A stretch of DNA of 64,000 nt from contig NZ_JAAZWC010000003.1 in assembly GCF_013185195.1 (NCBI RefSeq), positions 247,297 to 311,296 of the forward strand. Reading direction: 5' to 3'. This DNA is from Saccharibacillus qingshengii (GTDB taxonomy: Bacteria > Bacillota > Bacilli > Paenibacillales > Paenibacillaceae). A program made the translations under genes and the position numbers. Of the stretch, positions 17,559 to 28,278 are shown one piece after another (position 1 is the stretch's first letter; each line of letters opens with the position of its first letter). Below the pieces are notes generated by a model, which saw nothing but the letters and a program-made list of their open reading frames with translations, searched no databases and was not told the origin of the DNA.

Positions 17559-20500
17559 ATGAGTGAGACGGCGGAGCGCAGACAGCGGCTCGAACTGCTG
17601 ATGAGGCAGGCCGAGATGCCGGCCAGCGCGGCGGACCCTTATTTTAACGACGGCTATATCGACCGGGTAGAAATCAGCCGCTCGAACCGGGATTGGAAAA
17701 TCGTAATTGCCAAAGACACCCTGGTACCCGCACAGATCTATCGGACCTTTTGTCTGCAGATCCAGGAGCGGCTCAAACATATCGCCAAGATCGGGTTCTT
17801 GTTCCAATACACGGGCGAGGATCGGCAGGGCGAAATCGTGGACGAATATTGGAAACTGTTCATCGAATGGGCCCAGCGGGAGATTCCTTCGGTTAACGGC
17901 TGGATGGCAAGATCCCGTGCCGTTACGCAGGGGACGGTCACGACGGTTTCTTTTTCCGATGCCACATCGCTTGAACTTGGCCGCAAACGGAACATTGACC
18001 GTGCACTGACCGATTTTTATGCCAAATATTTCGGGCTCCAGCTTCAGGTCAAGTTGACCGTAGGCGAAGAAGAAGGCGCGGCCGCGGCTGCCAAAGCCGA
18101 ATTCGACGAGATGCGTAAACGCGACGAATTGGCTGCAATCGAGAAGATGATGGCCGAGATCGATGCCGAGGTCAGTGCCGGAGAAGGCAGCGAAGACGAC
18201 GAGAATATCAAGCTCCAGGTCGGATACGATATTCGCGACGAAGCGATTCCGCTGCAGAATCTTCAGGACGAAGAGAAGAAAGTGACCATTCAAGGCCTGA
18301 TCTTCGGATTGGACAGCAAGGAACTCCGCAACGGAAGTACTTTGTTCACTTACTATCTGACCGACTACAGCGATTCGCTGCAGATGAAGATGTTTGCCAA
18401 GAACAAAGAGGACCTCAAAGTGATGAGCCTGCTGGCCAACGGGAAATGGGTCAAAGCGCGCGGACGCGTAGAGCTGGACCGTTTTATGCAGATTCCGGAA
18501 CTCGTCATGATCCCTTCGGATCTGATGGAGATCAAGACGCCGCCGATCCGAATGGACAAAGCGGACGAAAAACGGGTTGAATTCCATCTGCACACGAAGA
18601 TGAGTACGATGGATGCCGTCTGTTCGATCGAAGAATATGTCAAGCGCGCGGCAAAATGGGGCCACAAAGCGATTGCGGTCACCGACCACGGCGGCGTTCA
18701 GTGCTACCCGGATGCGGCCAAAGCGGCCAAGAAAAACGGGATCAAAATGATCTACGGCGTCGAAGCCAATGTCGTGAACGACGCGGTGGCGGTTGTCTTG
18801 AATCCCCGCGAAGAAGAACTGAAGTCGGCGGAGTATATCGTATTCGATATCGAGACCACCGGCTTGTCGATCACGCAGAACAAGATCATCGAAATTGCGG
18901 CGGTCAAAATGAAAGACGGACAAGAGACAGGACGTTATTCCACTTTTGTCGATCCGCACGAGCGGATTCCTTACCATATCCAGCAGCTGACCAATATTAC
19001 CGACGATATGGTGCGGGGCGCGCCCGAAATCGACAGCGTAATCCGCGAGTTCGTGGAGTTTGCCGGCGACGGCGTACTTGTTGCGCACAACGCGCGCTTC
19101 GATATGGGTTTTATCCAGGCGACGCTCAAAGGCTTCGGTCTGCCGGAGCTCCATAACCCGGTACTCGATACGCTGGAGCTGGCACGTCTGCTGCACCCGT
19201 CGATGAAAAACCACCGTTTGAATACACTGGCAACCAAATATAAAGTGGCTCTTGAAAGCCATCACCGCGCGATTGACGATACGATTGCGCTCGGCGGCAT
19301 TTTGAACGGACTGATCGACGAAGCCGTCAAAGAACGCAATTTGAAAAACCTGAGCCGGCTCAACGATTTTGTCGGCAAAGATTTATCCAACTCCCGTCCG
19401 TTCCACTGCGGGATCTACGCGTTGAACAATGTAGGCAAAAAAAACCTGTACAAGCTCATTTCCATGTCCCATACCGAGCATTTCAAGCGGGTTCCCTGCA
19501 TGCCGAAGTCGAAGCTTGAGAAAATGCGCGAAGGCCTGCTGATCTTGTCGGGCTGCGAAAAAGGCGAGTTTTTCGAAGCGGTACTCAACAAGACGGTCGA
19601 AGAAGCGGAAGAGATTGCGCAGTTCTACGATATTTTGGAGATCCAGCCGCTGACCATGTACATGCATCTGGTGGACAAAGGGCTTGTCGGAAGCGCGGAA
19701 GAACTGAAGATTGCGGTTGAAAAAGTATGCAAGATCGGCAGCAAGCTGAACAAGCCGGTCGTGGCGACAGGCAATGCGCATTATCTCGATCCCCGGGATA
19801 AACTGTACCGTGATATCACTATTCACGGCATCACGGGCTTCAGCCCGCTCAAAGACCAGAACAAACCCGACGCGCATCTGCGGACAACCGAAGAAATGCT
19901 GGAGGAATTCAAGTTCCTGGGCGCGGAGAAAGCGAAAGAAGTCGTGGTCACCAATACGTCCGAGCTGGCCGACCGGTTCGAAGAGCTCAAACTGTTCCCT
20001 TCCGAACTGTATACGCCCGTCATCGAAGGGGCCGATCAGGAAATTCGCGATACGTGCTATTCGACGGCCAAAGCCATGTACGGAGACGAACTGCCTGAAG
20101 TCATTGTCGCGCGGCTCGAAAAAGAGCTGGGCCCGATCATCAAGTTCGGTTTCTCCGCCAACTATCTGATTTCCGAACGGCTTGTGAAAAAGTCGAACCA
20201 GGACGGTTATCTGGTCGGTTCGCGGGGTTCGGTCGGCTCGTCCGTCGTCGCGATGTTCCTCGGGATTTCCGAGGTCAACCCGCTGCCGCCGCACTACATC
20301 TGCCGCAATTCCGAATGCAAGCACAGCGAGTGGTTTTTGGACGGCAGTGTAAGAAGCGGATTCGATATGCCCAACAAGACCTGCCCGGACTGCGGTTCGA
20401 CCATGCTGGGCGAAGGACACGATATTCCGTTCGAGACGTTCCTGGGCTTCAAAGGCGACAAGGTTCCCGATATCGACTTGAACTTCTCCGGCGAGTACCA

Positions 20501-21890
20501 GCCGCAGGCGCATAACTTTACGAAAATCATGTTCGGTCCGGATAACGTATTCCGTGCCGGCACGATCGGTACGGTCGCGGAGAAGACGGCGTTCGGTTTT
20601 GCGAAAAAGTACGAAGAACAGCATCAGAAACGCTGGCGCTCGGCGGAACTGAACCGGCTCGCCTCCGGCTGTACCGGAGTCAAACGCAGTACCGGCCAGC
20701 ACCCGGGCGGTATCGTCGTTCTGCCGGATTATATGGAGATCGAAGACATTACGCCGGTTCAATTCCCGGCCGACGATGTGAATGCGGAATGGAAAACGAC
20801 CCATTTCGACTATCACGCTTTTGACGAAAACCTGCTGAAGCTCGATATTCTCGGCCACGATGATCCGACCATGATGCGGATGCTGCAGGATCTCACCGGC
20901 GTCGATCCGACGAGCATTCCGATGAACGATCCCAAGGTCATGAGCATGTTCAATTCGACGGAATCTCTTGGCGTCACGCCCGAGCAGATCCGTACACCGG
21001 TCGCGACGTACGGGGTGCCGGAGATGGGAACGAAGTTCGTACGGCAGATGCTGATCGAAGCCAAACCGTCGAGCTTTGCGGATTTGCTGCAGATCTCGGG
21101 ACTGTCGCACGGAACGGGCGTATGGCTCGGCAATGCCGACCAGCTCATCAAGAATGGGACCTGCAACATCAAAACCGTTATCGGCTGCCGGGACGATATC
21201 ATGCTGTTCCTGATCTACAAAGCGGGTATGGACGCGGGTCTTGCCTTCAAGATCACGGAGAGCGTACGTAAAGGCAAAGGGTTGTCCCAGGAATGGATCG
21301 ACGAAATGAAGCGCTGCAAAGTGCCGAACTGGTACATCGATTCCTGTCTCAAAATCCAGTACATGTTCCCGAAAGCGCACGCGGCCGCCTATGTCATCTC
21401 GGCTGTTCGTACGGCCTATTTCAAGCTCTATCATCCGATCGAATATTACGCGACTTATTTCTCGGTCCGCGCCGCCGACTTCGATATCGAACTGTTCTGT
21501 CAGGGATACGAAGCGATCGGCCGCAAAATCGTCGAAATCGAGCAGAAAGGCTTCCAGGCGCTGCCGAAAGAAAAAGCGATGCTGCCGATTCTGGAAATGG
21601 CGCTCGAAATGACGGCCCGCGGTTTCACGTTCAAGACGATCGACCTGTATCACTCGGATGCCAACAAGTTTACCGTCGACGGAACGAGCCTCTTGTTCCC
21701 GTTCTCGGCGCTTGCGGGTCTCGGCGAAAATGCGGCCAAGAGCGTTGCGGCTGCGCGCGACCACGGCGAATTCCTGTCGATCGAAGACTTCCAGCAAAAA
21801 TCCAAAGCTTCGAAAACGATCATCGAACTGCTTAACCAACTGGGCTGTTTCCGGGGACTTCCCGAGAGCAACCAGCTGTCGCTGTTCTGA
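17559..21890 (+). CDS. polC: DNA polymerase III alpha subunit, PolC type
   Basis: PolC is the main replicative polymerase of low-GC Gram-positives with built-in proofreading. The 1443-residue protein contains an N-terminal domain and OB fold, a PHP domain starting at EFHLHTKMSTMDAVCSIEEY (about residue 341), a DEDDh exonuclease inserted in it (FDIETTGLS about 429, HHRAIDD about 567), a Cys4 zinc region (CRNSECKH and CPDCG, about 915-950), the GSRGSVGSS motif and catalytic PDIDLNF (about 970). It starts with ATG after AAAGGGGGAC. Full length; a T-run hairpin precedes it and a new promoter follows. Confidence 0.98.
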   Translation: MSETAERRQRLELLMRQAEMPASAADPYFNDGYIDRVEISRSNRDWKIVIAKDTLVPAQIYRTFCLQIQERLKHIAKIGFLFQYTGEDRQGEIVDEYWKLFIEWAQREIPSVNGWMARSRAVTQGTVTTVSFSDATSLELGRKRNIDRALTDFYAKYFGLQLQVKLTVGEEEGAAAAAKAEFDEMRKRDELAAIEKMMAEIDAEVSAGEGSEDDENIKLQVGYDIRDEAIPLQNLQDEEKKVTIQGLIFGLDSKELRNGSTLFTYYLTDYSDSLQMKMFAKNKEDLKVMSLLANGKWVKARGRVELDRFMQIPELVMIPSDLMEIKTPPIRMDKADEKRVEFHLHTKMSTMDAVCSIEEYVKRAAKWGHKAIAVTDHGGVQCYPDAAKAAKKNGIKMIYGVEANVVNDAVAVVLNPREEELKSAEYIVFDIETTGLSITQNKIIEIAAVKMKDGQETGRYSTFVDPHERIPYHIQQLTNITDDMVRGAPEIDSVIREFVEFAGDGVLVAHNARFDMGFIQATLKGFGLPELHNPVLDTLELARLLHPSMKNHRLNTLATKYKVALESHHRAIDDTIALGGILNGLIDEAVKERNLKNLSRLNDFVGKDLSNSRPFHCGIYALNNVGKKNLYKLISMSHTEHFKRVPCMPKSKLEKMREGLLILSGCEKGEFFEAVLNKTVEEAEEIAQFYDILEIQPLTMYMHLVDKGLVGSAEELKIAVEKVCKIGSKLNKPVVATGNAHYLDPRDKLYRDITIHGITGFSPLKDQNKPDAHLRTTEEMLEEFKFLGAEKAKEVVVTNTSELADRFEELKLFPSELYTPVIEGADQEIRDTCYSTAKAMYGDELPEVIVARLEKELGPIIKFGFSANYLISERLVKKSNQDGYLVGSRGSVGSSVVAMFLGISEVNPLPPHYICRNSECKHSEWFLDGSVRSGFDMPNKTCPDCGSTMLGEGHDIPFETFLGFKGDKVPDIDLNFSGEYQPQAHNFTKIMFGPDNVFRAGTIGTVAEKTAFGFAKKYEEQHQKRWRSAELNRLASGCTGVKRSTGQHPGGIVVLPDYMEIEDITPVQFPADDVNAEWKTTHFDYHAFDENLLKLDILGHDDPTMMRMLQDLTGVDPTSIPMNDPKVMSMFNSTESLGVTPEQIRTPVATYGVPEMGTKFVRQMLIEAKPSSFADLLQISGLSHGTGVWLGNADQLIKNGTCNIKTVIGCRDDIMLFLIYKAGMDAGLAFKITESVRKGKGLSQEWIDEMKRCKVPNWYIDSCLKIQYMFPKAHAAAYVISAVRTAYFKLYHPIEYYATYFSVRAADFDIELFCQGYEAIGRKIVEIEQKGFQALPKEKAMLPILEMALEMTARGFTFKTIDLYHSDANKFTVDGTSLLFPFSALAGLGENAAKSVAAARDHGEFLSIEDFQQKSKASKTIIELLNQLGCFRGLPESNQLSLF

Positions 21891-21928
21891 GAAAGAGCGC
21901 AGCGGCGGCGTTTGTAAAGCCTTCGTAC

Positions 21929-21957
21929 TTGTCACCATCAAGGGTTTATGGTATAAT
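21929..21957 (+). promoter_or_regulatory. Strong sigma-A promoter of the rimP-nusA-infB operon
   Basis: TTGTCA (21929-21934), 17-nt spacer, TATAAT (21952-21957) with an extended -10 TGG just before it. It lies 39 nt after polC and gives a leader of about 130 nt before rimP. Confidence 0.85.
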
Positions 21958-22004
21958 ACGAGTAGGATTTTGGAGTTACACACAGCGGGAGATAGATCTT
22001 TGTG

Positions 22005-22030
22005 TAGAGAGTGGGGCAACCCACTCTTTA
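22005..22030 (+). promoter_or_regulatory. Hairpin in the rimP leader, possible attenuator
   Basis: GTGGG (22011-22015) pairs with CCCAC (22020-22024) around a GCAA tetraloop, extended by AGA/TCT and weaker pairs to 22005-22030, then CTTTTGGG. An upstream TACACA can pair with TGTGTA (22001-22006), which abuts the stem. The T-run is short, so termination is uncertain. Confidence 0.5.
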
Positions 22031-22097
22031 CTTTTGGGCTGATATCTTCTGCGCCGCCCTTGCGGACGGAACCTGACAACGCTTGGAGGGTGAATGC

Positions 22098-22559
22098 TTG
22101 AGCACACCAAAGATTAAAACAACCGTAGAAGAAATGATCGAACCGTATCTGATCGAACAAGGATTCGAATTGGTGGATGTGGAGTATGTCAAAGAAGGCG
22201 GAAGCTATTTCCTTCGGATCTACGTCGACAAAGAAGGCGGTATCGATATCGACGACTGCGGACTGATCAGCGAGTACATGAGCCAGAAACTGGACGAGAA
22301 CGATCCGATCGACGAGGCGTACTTCCTGGAAGTATCGTCGCCTGGCGCCGAACGGCCGCTGAAAAAAGCGGAAGACGTGCTGAAATCGGTCGGCAAAGAC
22401 GTTTTCGTAACGACTTACGAAGCGATCGGCGGATCCAAAGAATTCGAAGGCAAGCTGCTTTCGTTTGAGAACGGAGAACTTGTGATCGCCATCGGGAAGA
22501 AGCAGGCGACCGTGCCTTACGACAAGGTCGCCAGTGCCAGACTGGCTATTATCTTCTAA
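22098..22559 (+). CDS. rimP: Ribosome maturation factor RimP
   Basis: RimP assists 30S subunit assembly near S12. The 153-residue protein has the N-terminal alpha-beta domain (IEPYLIEQGFELVDVEYVKE), the IDIDDCGLISEYMSQ segment, the VSSPGAERPL loop and a C-terminal SH3-like barrel. TTG 22098 is chosen: it is 7 nt after GGAGGG and gives the normal length. The upstream in-frame TTG 22083 overlaps the ribosome site. First gene of the nusA operon, under the promoter at 21929. Confidence 0.95.
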   Translation: MSTPKIKTTVEEMIEPYLIEQGFELVDVEYVKEGGSYFLRIYVDKEGGIDIDDCGLISEYMSQKLDENDPIDEAYFLEVSSPGAERPLKKAEDVLKSVGKDVFVTTYEAIGGSKEFEGKLLSFENGELVIAIGKKQATVPYDKVASARLAIIF

Positions 22560-22594
22560 ATATAGATAGTCCTGAAAGGGGGAGCGTTGGGGAA

Positions 22595-23692
22595 ATGAGT
22601 ACGGATTTCATAGAGGCTTTGAACGAGCTTGAGCGCGAGAAGGGAATCAGCAAGGAAATTCTTTTTGAAGCGATTGAAGCGGCGTTGATCTCCAGTTACA
22701 AGCGCAATTTCAATACGGCTCAGAATGTGCGTGTGGATATGAATCGCAATACTGGGGTAATCAAAGTATATGCGCGCAAATTGGTTGCAGAGGAAATTCT
22801 CGACGACAGAACCGAAATATCGCTCGAAGGCGCGCGGGAGATCAACCCGCACCTGCAGATCGACGATATCGCGGAACTCGAAGTGACGCCTCGCGATTTC
22901 GGCCGTATCGCCGCTCAAACGGCGAAACAGGTCGTGACGCAGCGTATACGGGAAGCCGAACGCGGTCTGATCTACAATGCGTTCGTCGACAAGACGGAAG
23001 ATATCGTGACAGGTACCGTGCAGCGCATGGATGCCCGCAATCTGTACGTCGATCTCGGCAAGATCGAAGCGGCACTGCCGCTGACCGAATTGATGCCGGG
23101 AGAGAAGTTCGCGCATAACGAACGGATCAAAGGGTATATTACCAAAGTGGAGAACACCACCAAGGGACCACAAATCATTCTGTCGCGGACTCATCCGGGA
23201 TTGTTGAAGCGTTTGTTCGAACTCGAGGTGCCGGAAATTTTCGACGGAGTCGTCGAAATCAAGTCGGTCGCCCGCGAAGCGGGATTCCGCTCCAAGATTG
23301 CGGTTTACTCCCGCAATCCCGAAGTGGATCCGGTGGGTTCGTGCGTGGGCCCCAAGGGTGTCCGCGTACAGACGATCGTAAACGAGCTGCGCGGAGAAAA
23401 AATCGACATCGTCAATTACTCCGAGAGCGTGGAAGATTATGTGGCCAATGCCCTTAGTCCGTCTAAGGTTATCGAAGTCGAAGTGTTTGAAGCCGAGAAA
23501 ATGGCCCGCGTCATCGTGCCGGATTATCAGCTGTCGCTTGCCATCGGAATCAAAGGCCAAAATGCACGCCTTGCGGCGAAGCTGACGGGCTGGAAAATCG
23601 ATATCAAGAGTGAAACGCAGGCGGAGGAAGAGTTCGGCAGAGCGCGCACGTACGACAGCGAAGTTTCGCAGGACTCCGCGTCCTTCGACTGA
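22595..23692 (+). CDS. nusA: Transcription termination/antitermination factor NusA
   Basis: NusA binds RNA polymerase and RNA, enhancing pausing and intrinsic termination, with a role in rRNA antitermination. The 365-residue protein has the N-terminal polymerase-binding domain (about 1-125), an S1 domain (GTVQRMDARNLYVDLGKIEA, about 135-200) and two KH domains (SCVGPKGVRVQTIVNELRGE and LAIGIKGQNARLAAKLTG). It lacks the acidic C-terminal repeats of E. coli NusA, as usual in Firmicutes. A GAAAGGGGG site precedes the ATG. Confidence 0.97.
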   Translation: MSTDFIEALNELEREKGISKEILFEAIEAALISSYKRNFNTAQNVRVDMNRNTGVIKVYARKLVAEEILDDRTEISLEGAREINPHLQIDDIAELEVTPRDFGRIAAQTAKQVVTQRIREAERGLIYNAFVDKTEDIVTGTVQRMDARNLYVDLGKIEAALPLTELMPGEKFAHNERIKGYITKVENTTKGPQIILSRTHPGLLKRLFELEVPEIFDGVVEIKSVAREAGFRSKIAVYSRNPEVDPVGSCVGPKGVRVQTIVNELRGEKIDIVNYSESVEDYVANALSPSKVIEVEVFEAEKMARVIVPDYQLSLAIGIKGQNARLAAKLTGWKIDIKSETQAEEEFGRARTYDSEVSQDSASFD

Positions 23693-23725
23693 TAGCCGGA
23701 TTCGGCGAAAGCGGGGGATTCAAAC

Positions 23726-24037
23726 ATGAAAACAAAAAAAGTGCCGCTGCGTAAATGCGTAGCGAGCCAGGAAATGCTGCCCAAAAAGGAATTGATCCGG
23801 GTCGTCCGTACACCGGAAGGCCGGATCGAGATCGATTTGACGGGCAAAAAATCCGGTAGAGGCGCTTATCTGCGTGCGGATGCGGACTGCTTCAAGCTTG
23901 CTCAGAAGAACAAGTCGCTCGACCGCGCGCTGAAACAGCAGGTACCGGCCGAAATTTACGAAGAGCTCGCCCGGGATTTTATCCGGGTCGAACAACAATT
24001 CCGGGAGTTACAGGAGAAAGAAGCAGACGATGAATAA
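23726..24037 (+). CDS. rnpM: RNase P modulator RnpM (YlxR)
   Basis: The 103-residue product belongs to the YlxR family, an RNA-binding fold which in B. subtilis binds RNase P RNA and modulates its activity. Visible signatures are PLRKCVASQEMLPKKELIRV and KKSGRGAYLRADADCF. It is translated between nusA and ylxQ and overlaps ylxQ by 8 nt, the standard arrangement. Confidence 0.93.
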   Translation: MKTKKVPLRKCVASQEMLPKKELIRVVRTPEGRIEIDLTGKKSGRGAYLRADADCFKLAQKNKSLDRALKQQVPAEIYEELARDFIRVEQQFRELQEKEADDE

Positions 24038-24353
24038 TGAGCTTTCGGGACTGGGGCTGGCCATGCGCGCCGGAAAGATGGTTACCGGAGACGAATTGGT
24101 CCTTAGAGCCATCCGGTCGCGCGAAGCCAAATTGATCGTTTTGGCCGGCGACGCCTCGTCCAACACCCAAAAGAAGTTTCGAGACAAGTGCGGAACGTAC
24201 GGCGTTCCCCTGCTGATCGGTTTCGACCGAGAACGTCTCGGTGCAAGCATCGGCAAGCCGGAAAGACTCGTGTTTGCACTAACGGACCAGGGGTTCGCCG
24301 ACATGATCCGCAGGAAACTGGGGACAACGTCGGAGGTGGAGTATATTGAGTAA
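24030..24353 (+). CDS. ylxQ: L7Ae-family RNA-binding protein YlxQ
   Basis: The 107-residue product has the L7Ae/L30e fold, a kink-turn RNA-binding family: [36 protein letters not shown] and [19 protein letters not shown]. The exact role of YlxQ in the nusA-infB operon is unknown; a ribosome or RNase P link is inferred from family and neighbours. It overlaps rnpM by 8 nt and infB by 8 nt, indicating tight coupling. Confidence 0.92.
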   Translation: MNNELSGLGLAMRAGKMVTGDELVLRAIRSREAKLIVLAGDASSNTQKKFRDKCGTYGVPLLIGFDRERLGASIGKPERLVFALTDQGFADMIRRKLGTTSEVEYIE

Positions 24354-26901
24354 ACCAGAGAACAAAGTTCGGGTCTATGAATACGCCAAGTCGCTCGACA
24401 TGAGCAGCAAAGAAATTATTACCATTTTGAAAAGACTCGAAATGCCGGTGAACAATCACATGAGTGTGATGGAACCGGAGGCGATCGGCAAAGTGGAACA
24501 ATTTTTTCAAAAGATCAAGTCGAACGCCTCTAAACCGGCATCTCCAAGCAGTAAGCCGCAATCGAACGGTGATAGTCAAATAAAAAATTCACAAGAAAAG
24601 CAGGTAGGTATGAATAATAAACCTCAAACCCCAAACAGTAGTCAGTCGCAAAGTCAAGGCGGTAACCGTCCTCAGGGCACCCGCAGTTCTTCACCCGTAA
24701 GCGGAGGACAAAGTCGTCCTCAGAGCGGCGGAACAAGCCGTCCGGCTTCCGGCGGTCAAGGCCAACGTCCAAGCGGCGGCCCAAGCAGCCAAGGCAGCCG
24801 CACCGGCGGTCAAGGCACATCGAGTTCGCGTCCGGCAGGTACGGGAACAGGTCCTAGCACCGGTTCGCAAAACCGTCCTGCAGGCGCTTCTTCGCAAGGA
24901 CGCAGCACCACTTCTTCGACCAGCAGCTACAGCGGCAATCGCAGCAGCGGCGGTGGTCAAGGCGGCCAAGGAGGCAACCGCAGCAGCGGCGGCCCGGGCG
25001 GACAGCGCAGCGGCGGTCAAGGCGGACGTCCAGGCGGTCAGCGCCGTTCCGACGACAGCCGTGGCGGATTCCGCGGTGGTCAAGGCGGACGTGGAGGCAA
25101 AGGCGGGCGCGGAGGCAATCGCAACCAGCCGCCAAGAGAAAAGATCGACAATACGCCGAAGAAAATCATTGTACGCGGTACAATGACTGTTGGCGAAACA
25201 GCCAAACTTCTGCATAAGGATGCTTCGGAAGTCATCAAGAAGCTGATCATGCTCGGAGTCATGGCAACGATCAACCAAGAACTCGATCTGGAAACGATCC
25301 AACTGCTCGCAGGCGATTTCGGCGTTGAAGTCGAGATCAAGATTCCGGTCGAAGACGATCGTTTCGAAACGCTTGAAGAAACCGACGAAGAGACGGATCT
25401 GCAAGAACGTCCTCCGGTCGTTACCATCATGGGTCACGTCGACCACGGTAAAACGACTCTGCTCGACGCGATTCGTTCGACGAACGTAACCGGCGGCGAA
25501 GCCGGCGGTATCACTCAACATATCGGCGCTTATCAAGTCGAAATTAACAACAAAAAAATTACTTTCCTCGATACACCGGGTCATGAAGCTTTCACAGCGA
25601 TGCGTGCCCGTGGTGCCCAGGTTACCGATATGACGATTATCGTTGTAGCGGCCGACGACGGCGTTATGCCTCAGACGGTCGAAGCCGTTAACCACGCGAA
25701 AGCGGCGAACCTGCCGATCATCGTAGCGGTCAACAAAATCGACAAGCCGGGTGCCGATCCGGACCGCGTCAAGCAGGAACTGACCGAGTACGGCCTCGTT
25801 CCGGAAGAGTGGGGCGGCGACACGATCTTCGTCAACGTTTCCGCGAAGCAAAGAATGGGCCTTGAAGGCCTGCTTGAAATGATCTTGCTCGTAGCCGAAG
25901 TCAACGACTACAAAGCGAATCCGGACAAGCGTGCGCGCGGTACGGTCATCGAAGCCGAGCTGGATAAAGGCCGCGGACCGGTTGCTCGTATTCTCGTTCA
26001 GCACGGTACGCTCAAAGTGGGCGACGCCTTCGTAGCCGGTAACTGCTTCGGCCGTATCCGGGCGATGGTGAACGACAAAGGCCGCCGTCTGAAGGAAGTG
26101 GGCCCTTCGACTCCGGTCGAAATTACGGGTCTGACCGAAGTGCCGCAGGCGGGCGATCCGTTCATGGTCTTCGAAGACGAGCGCAAAGCGCGCAGCATCG
26201 CCGACAAGCGTTCGATTACGCAGCGCGAATCCGATATGGGCGCCAACACCCGCGTTACGCTTGACGATCTGTTCAAGCATATCAAGGACGGCGAGATCAA
26301 AGACCTTAACGTTATCATCAAAGGCGACGTACAGGGTTCGGTCGAAGCGCTCAAAGGATCGCTTGCTAAGATCGAAGTCGAAGGCGTTCGCGTCAAGATT
26401 ATCCACAGCGGTGCCGGTGCCATTAACGAATCGGATATTATCCTTGCGGCGGCTTCCAATGCCATCGTGATCGGTTTCAACGTTCGCCCGGACAACCAGG
26501 CAGCGCTGACGGCCGAGCAGGAGAAAGTCGACATTCGTCTGCACCGCGTCATCTACAACGTAATCGAAGAAATCGAACAAGCCATGAAAGGCATGCTCGA
26601 TCCGATCTTCAAAGAAACGGTCATCGGCCAAGCCGAAGTCCGCAGTACGTTCAAAGTTACCAAAGTCGGCGTAATCGCGGGCTCCATGGTTATCCAGGGC
26701 AAAATTGCGCGCAATGCGGAAGCTCGTCTGATCCGCGGCGGCATCGTGATCTACGAAGGCAAAATCGACTCCCTGAAGCGTTACAAAGACGACGCCAAAG
26801 AAGTAGCCCAAGGCTACGAGTGCGGGATTACGCTCGATTACAACGATATCAAAGAAGGCGACATCATCGAGGCATATGTGATGGAGGCCGTCGAGCGCTA
26901 A
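24346..26901 (+). CDS. infB: Translation initiation factor IF-2
   Basis: IF-2 is the GTPase that brings initiator tRNA to the 30S subunit and promotes subunit joining. The 851-residue protein has an N-terminal IF2N domain (about 1-55), a Gly/Ser/Gln/Arg-rich linker (about 65-260), a second IF2N region, then the G domain with GHVDHGKTT (about 363), DTPGHEAF (about 410) and NKID (about 464), and domains II-IV. TTG 24346 follows CGGAGGTGG. An in-frame ATG at 24610 preceded by AGGTAGGT may start a shorter form, as for B. subtilis IF2-beta. Confidence 0.97.
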   Translation: MSKPENKVRVYEYAKSLDMSSKEIITILKRLEMPVNNHMSVMEPEAIGKVEQFFQKIKSNASKPASPSSKPQSNGDSQIKNSQEKQVGMNNKPQTPNSSQSQSQGGNRPQGTRSSSPVSGGQSRPQSGGTSRPASGGQGQRPSGGPSSQGSRTGGQGTSSSRPAGTGTGPSTGSQNRPAGASSQGRSTTSSTSSYSGNRSSGGGQGGQGGNRSSGGPGGQRSGGQGGRPGGQRRSDDSRGGFRGGQGGRGGKGGRGGNRNQPPREKIDNTPKKIIVRGTMTVGETAKLLHKDASEVIKKLIMLGVMATINQELDLETIQLLAGDFGVEVEIKIPVEDDRFETLEETDEETDLQERPPVVTIMGHVDHGKTTLLDAIRSTNVTGGEAGGITQHIGAYQVEINNKKITFLDTPGHEAFTAMRARGAQVTDMTIIVVAADDGVMPQTVEAVNHAKAANLPIIVAVNKIDKPGADPDRVKQELTEYGLVPEEWGGDTIFVNVSAKQRMGLEGLLEMILLVAEVNDYKANPDKRARGTVIEAELDKGRGPVARILVQHGTLKVGDAFVAGNCFGRIRAMVNDKGRRLKEVGPSTPVEITGLTEVPQAGDPFMVFEDERKARSIADKRSITQRESDMGANTRVTLDDLFKHIKDGEIKDLNVIIKGDVQGSVEALKGSLAKIEVEGVRVKIIHSGAGAINESDIILAAASNAIVIGFNVRPDNQAALTAEQEKVDIRLHRVIYNVIEEIEQAMKGMLDPIFKETVIGQAEVRSTFKVTKVGVIAGSMVIQGKIARNAEARLIRGGIVIYEGKIDSLKRYKDDAKEVAQGYECGITLDYNDIKEGDIIEAYVMEAVER

Positions 26902-26918
26902 AAGGTGGGTGAAAACAA

Positions 26919-27314
26919 ATGGCTAAGATCAGAGTAGGCCGTGTTGCGGAAGAAATCAAAAAGGAACTCAGCCAGCTTATCCAAAGCGAATTGAAAGATC
27001 CACGGATCGGATTTGTGACCGTCACCGATGTAGAGGTGACGGGCGATCTGTCCGAAGCAAACGTGTATCTGAGCATTCTGGGCGATGAAGAAGCGAAGCA
27101 GCAATCTTTGGCGGGAATCGCCAAAGCGACAGGTTTCCTTCGCAGCGAAATCGGAAAAAGAATCCGGCTGCGCCATACGCCAAGCTTGCTGTTCTATCTG
27201 GACGAGTCGATTGCCTACGGCAACAAGATCGAGACTCTTCTGGGACAAATCAAGACGAACGAACCGGAAAAAGCCAGTCCGGACAATAAAGGAGACGGCG
27301 ATGCGGACGTATGA
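26919..27314 (+). CDS. rbfA: 30S ribosome-binding factor A
   Basis: RbfA is a KH-like cold-shock factor for 16S rRNA 5'-end maturation. The 131-residue protein shows [18 protein letters not shown] at the N-terminus, [20 protein letters not shown] and [15 protein letters not shown]. An AAAGGTGGGTG site precedes the ATG. The ylxP gene that separates infB and rbfA in B. subtilis is absent. It overlaps the next gene by 14 nt. Confidence 0.96.
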   Translation: MAKIRVGRVAEEIKKELSQLIQSELKDPRIGFVTVTDVEVTGDLSEANVYLSILGDEEAKQQSLAGIAKATGFLRSEIGKRIRLRHTPSLLFYLDESIAYGNKIETLLGQIKTNEPEKASPDNKGDGDADV

Positions 27315-28278
27315 GCAGGAATTGATCGATGCGCGACGATTTATCGAAGAGCACGATGATTTCCTGGTCGTGGCGCACGTACAGCCCGACGGAGATGCAG
27401 TCAGTTCCACCCTTGCGGTGGGCTGGCTTCTCTCGCGTTTAGGCAAAACCTTCACGTTGATCAATGAAGGCCCTATTCCCCAGCGCATGATGTACATGAA
27501 CGGAGCGGACCGAATTCTCAATATGAGTGTGACGGAGCGTACCCGGACCTACGGCAACGTGATCTGTGTGGATTGTGCGGACTTCAAACGGGTAGGTTTG
27601 GTCTCGGATTGGATGGAAGACGGAGCGAATATGCTCAATATCGATCATCATCCGACTAACGACGAATACGGAACCCAGACCCTGATCAAGGCGGATGCGG
27701 CTGCGACGGCAGAGATTTTGTACGATCTGCTGGCTTCATTCGAATTGGAATGGGACCGGGATCTTGCAGAAATGCTTTATACCGGTATTCTTACCGATAC
27801 AGGCGGTTTTCGTTATTCCAGCACTTCGCCCAAAGTCATGCGGATCGCTTCGCATCTTCTGGAACTCGGAGTCAACGGACCCGATTTGGCGGATTCGCTG
27901 CTGGAGCAGCTGACCAAGCCGCAGTTCGATGTATTGACGCAGGCTCTCGCTACACTGAAGATGTCGAATGACGGAAAAGTGGCCTGGGTGCATGTGACAC
28001 CGGAACATATGATGCAAACCGGAGCCTCCAATGAAGATCTGGAAGGTATCGTAAACTATCCGCGCAATATTCAGGGCGTTGAAGTGGGCGTTCTGTTCAA
28101 AGTGATCAATGGCGATGCGGTCAAAGCCAGTATGCGTTCGGCGGGCAAAGTAGACGTTGCTGCCATCGCCGCCGAGTTTGGCGGCGGCGGCCACGTCCGC
28201 GCGGCCGGCTGCCGTCTGGAAGGTTCGCTTGCGGAAGTGACCCAACGGGTAATTGCCAGAATCGGACAATCGCTATGA
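27301..28278 (+). CDS. nrnA: DHH-family nanoRNase / pAp phosphatase NrnA
   Basis: NrnA degrades very short RNA oligomers left by other RNases and hydrolyses pAp. The 325-residue protein has the DHH domain with HVQPDGDA (H26, D30, D32), the namesake DHH at residues 115-117 (NIDHHPTND), [13 protein letters not shown], and a DHHA1 domain with [10 protein letters not shown] (about 294). ATG 27301 follows AAAGGAG by 6 nt; longer frames would overlap rbfA extensively. It overlaps rbfA by 14 nt and truB by 4 nt, so it is part of the infB operon. Confidence 0.95.
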   Translation: MRTYEQELIDARRFIEEHDDFLVVAHVQPDGDAVSSTLAVGWLLSRLGKTFTLINEGPIPQRMMYMNGADRILNMSVTERTRTYGNVICVDCADFKRVGLVSDWMEDGANMLNIDHHPTNDEYGTQTLIKADAAATAEILYDLLASFELEWDRDLAEMLYTGILTDTGGFRYSSTSPKVMRIASHLLELGVNGPDLADSLLEQLTKPQFDVLTQALATLKMSNDGKVAWVHVTPEHMMQTGASNEDLEGIVNYPRNIQGVEVGVLFKVINGDAVKASMRSAGKVDVAAIAAEFGGGGHVRAAGCRLEGSLAEVTQRVIARIGQSL

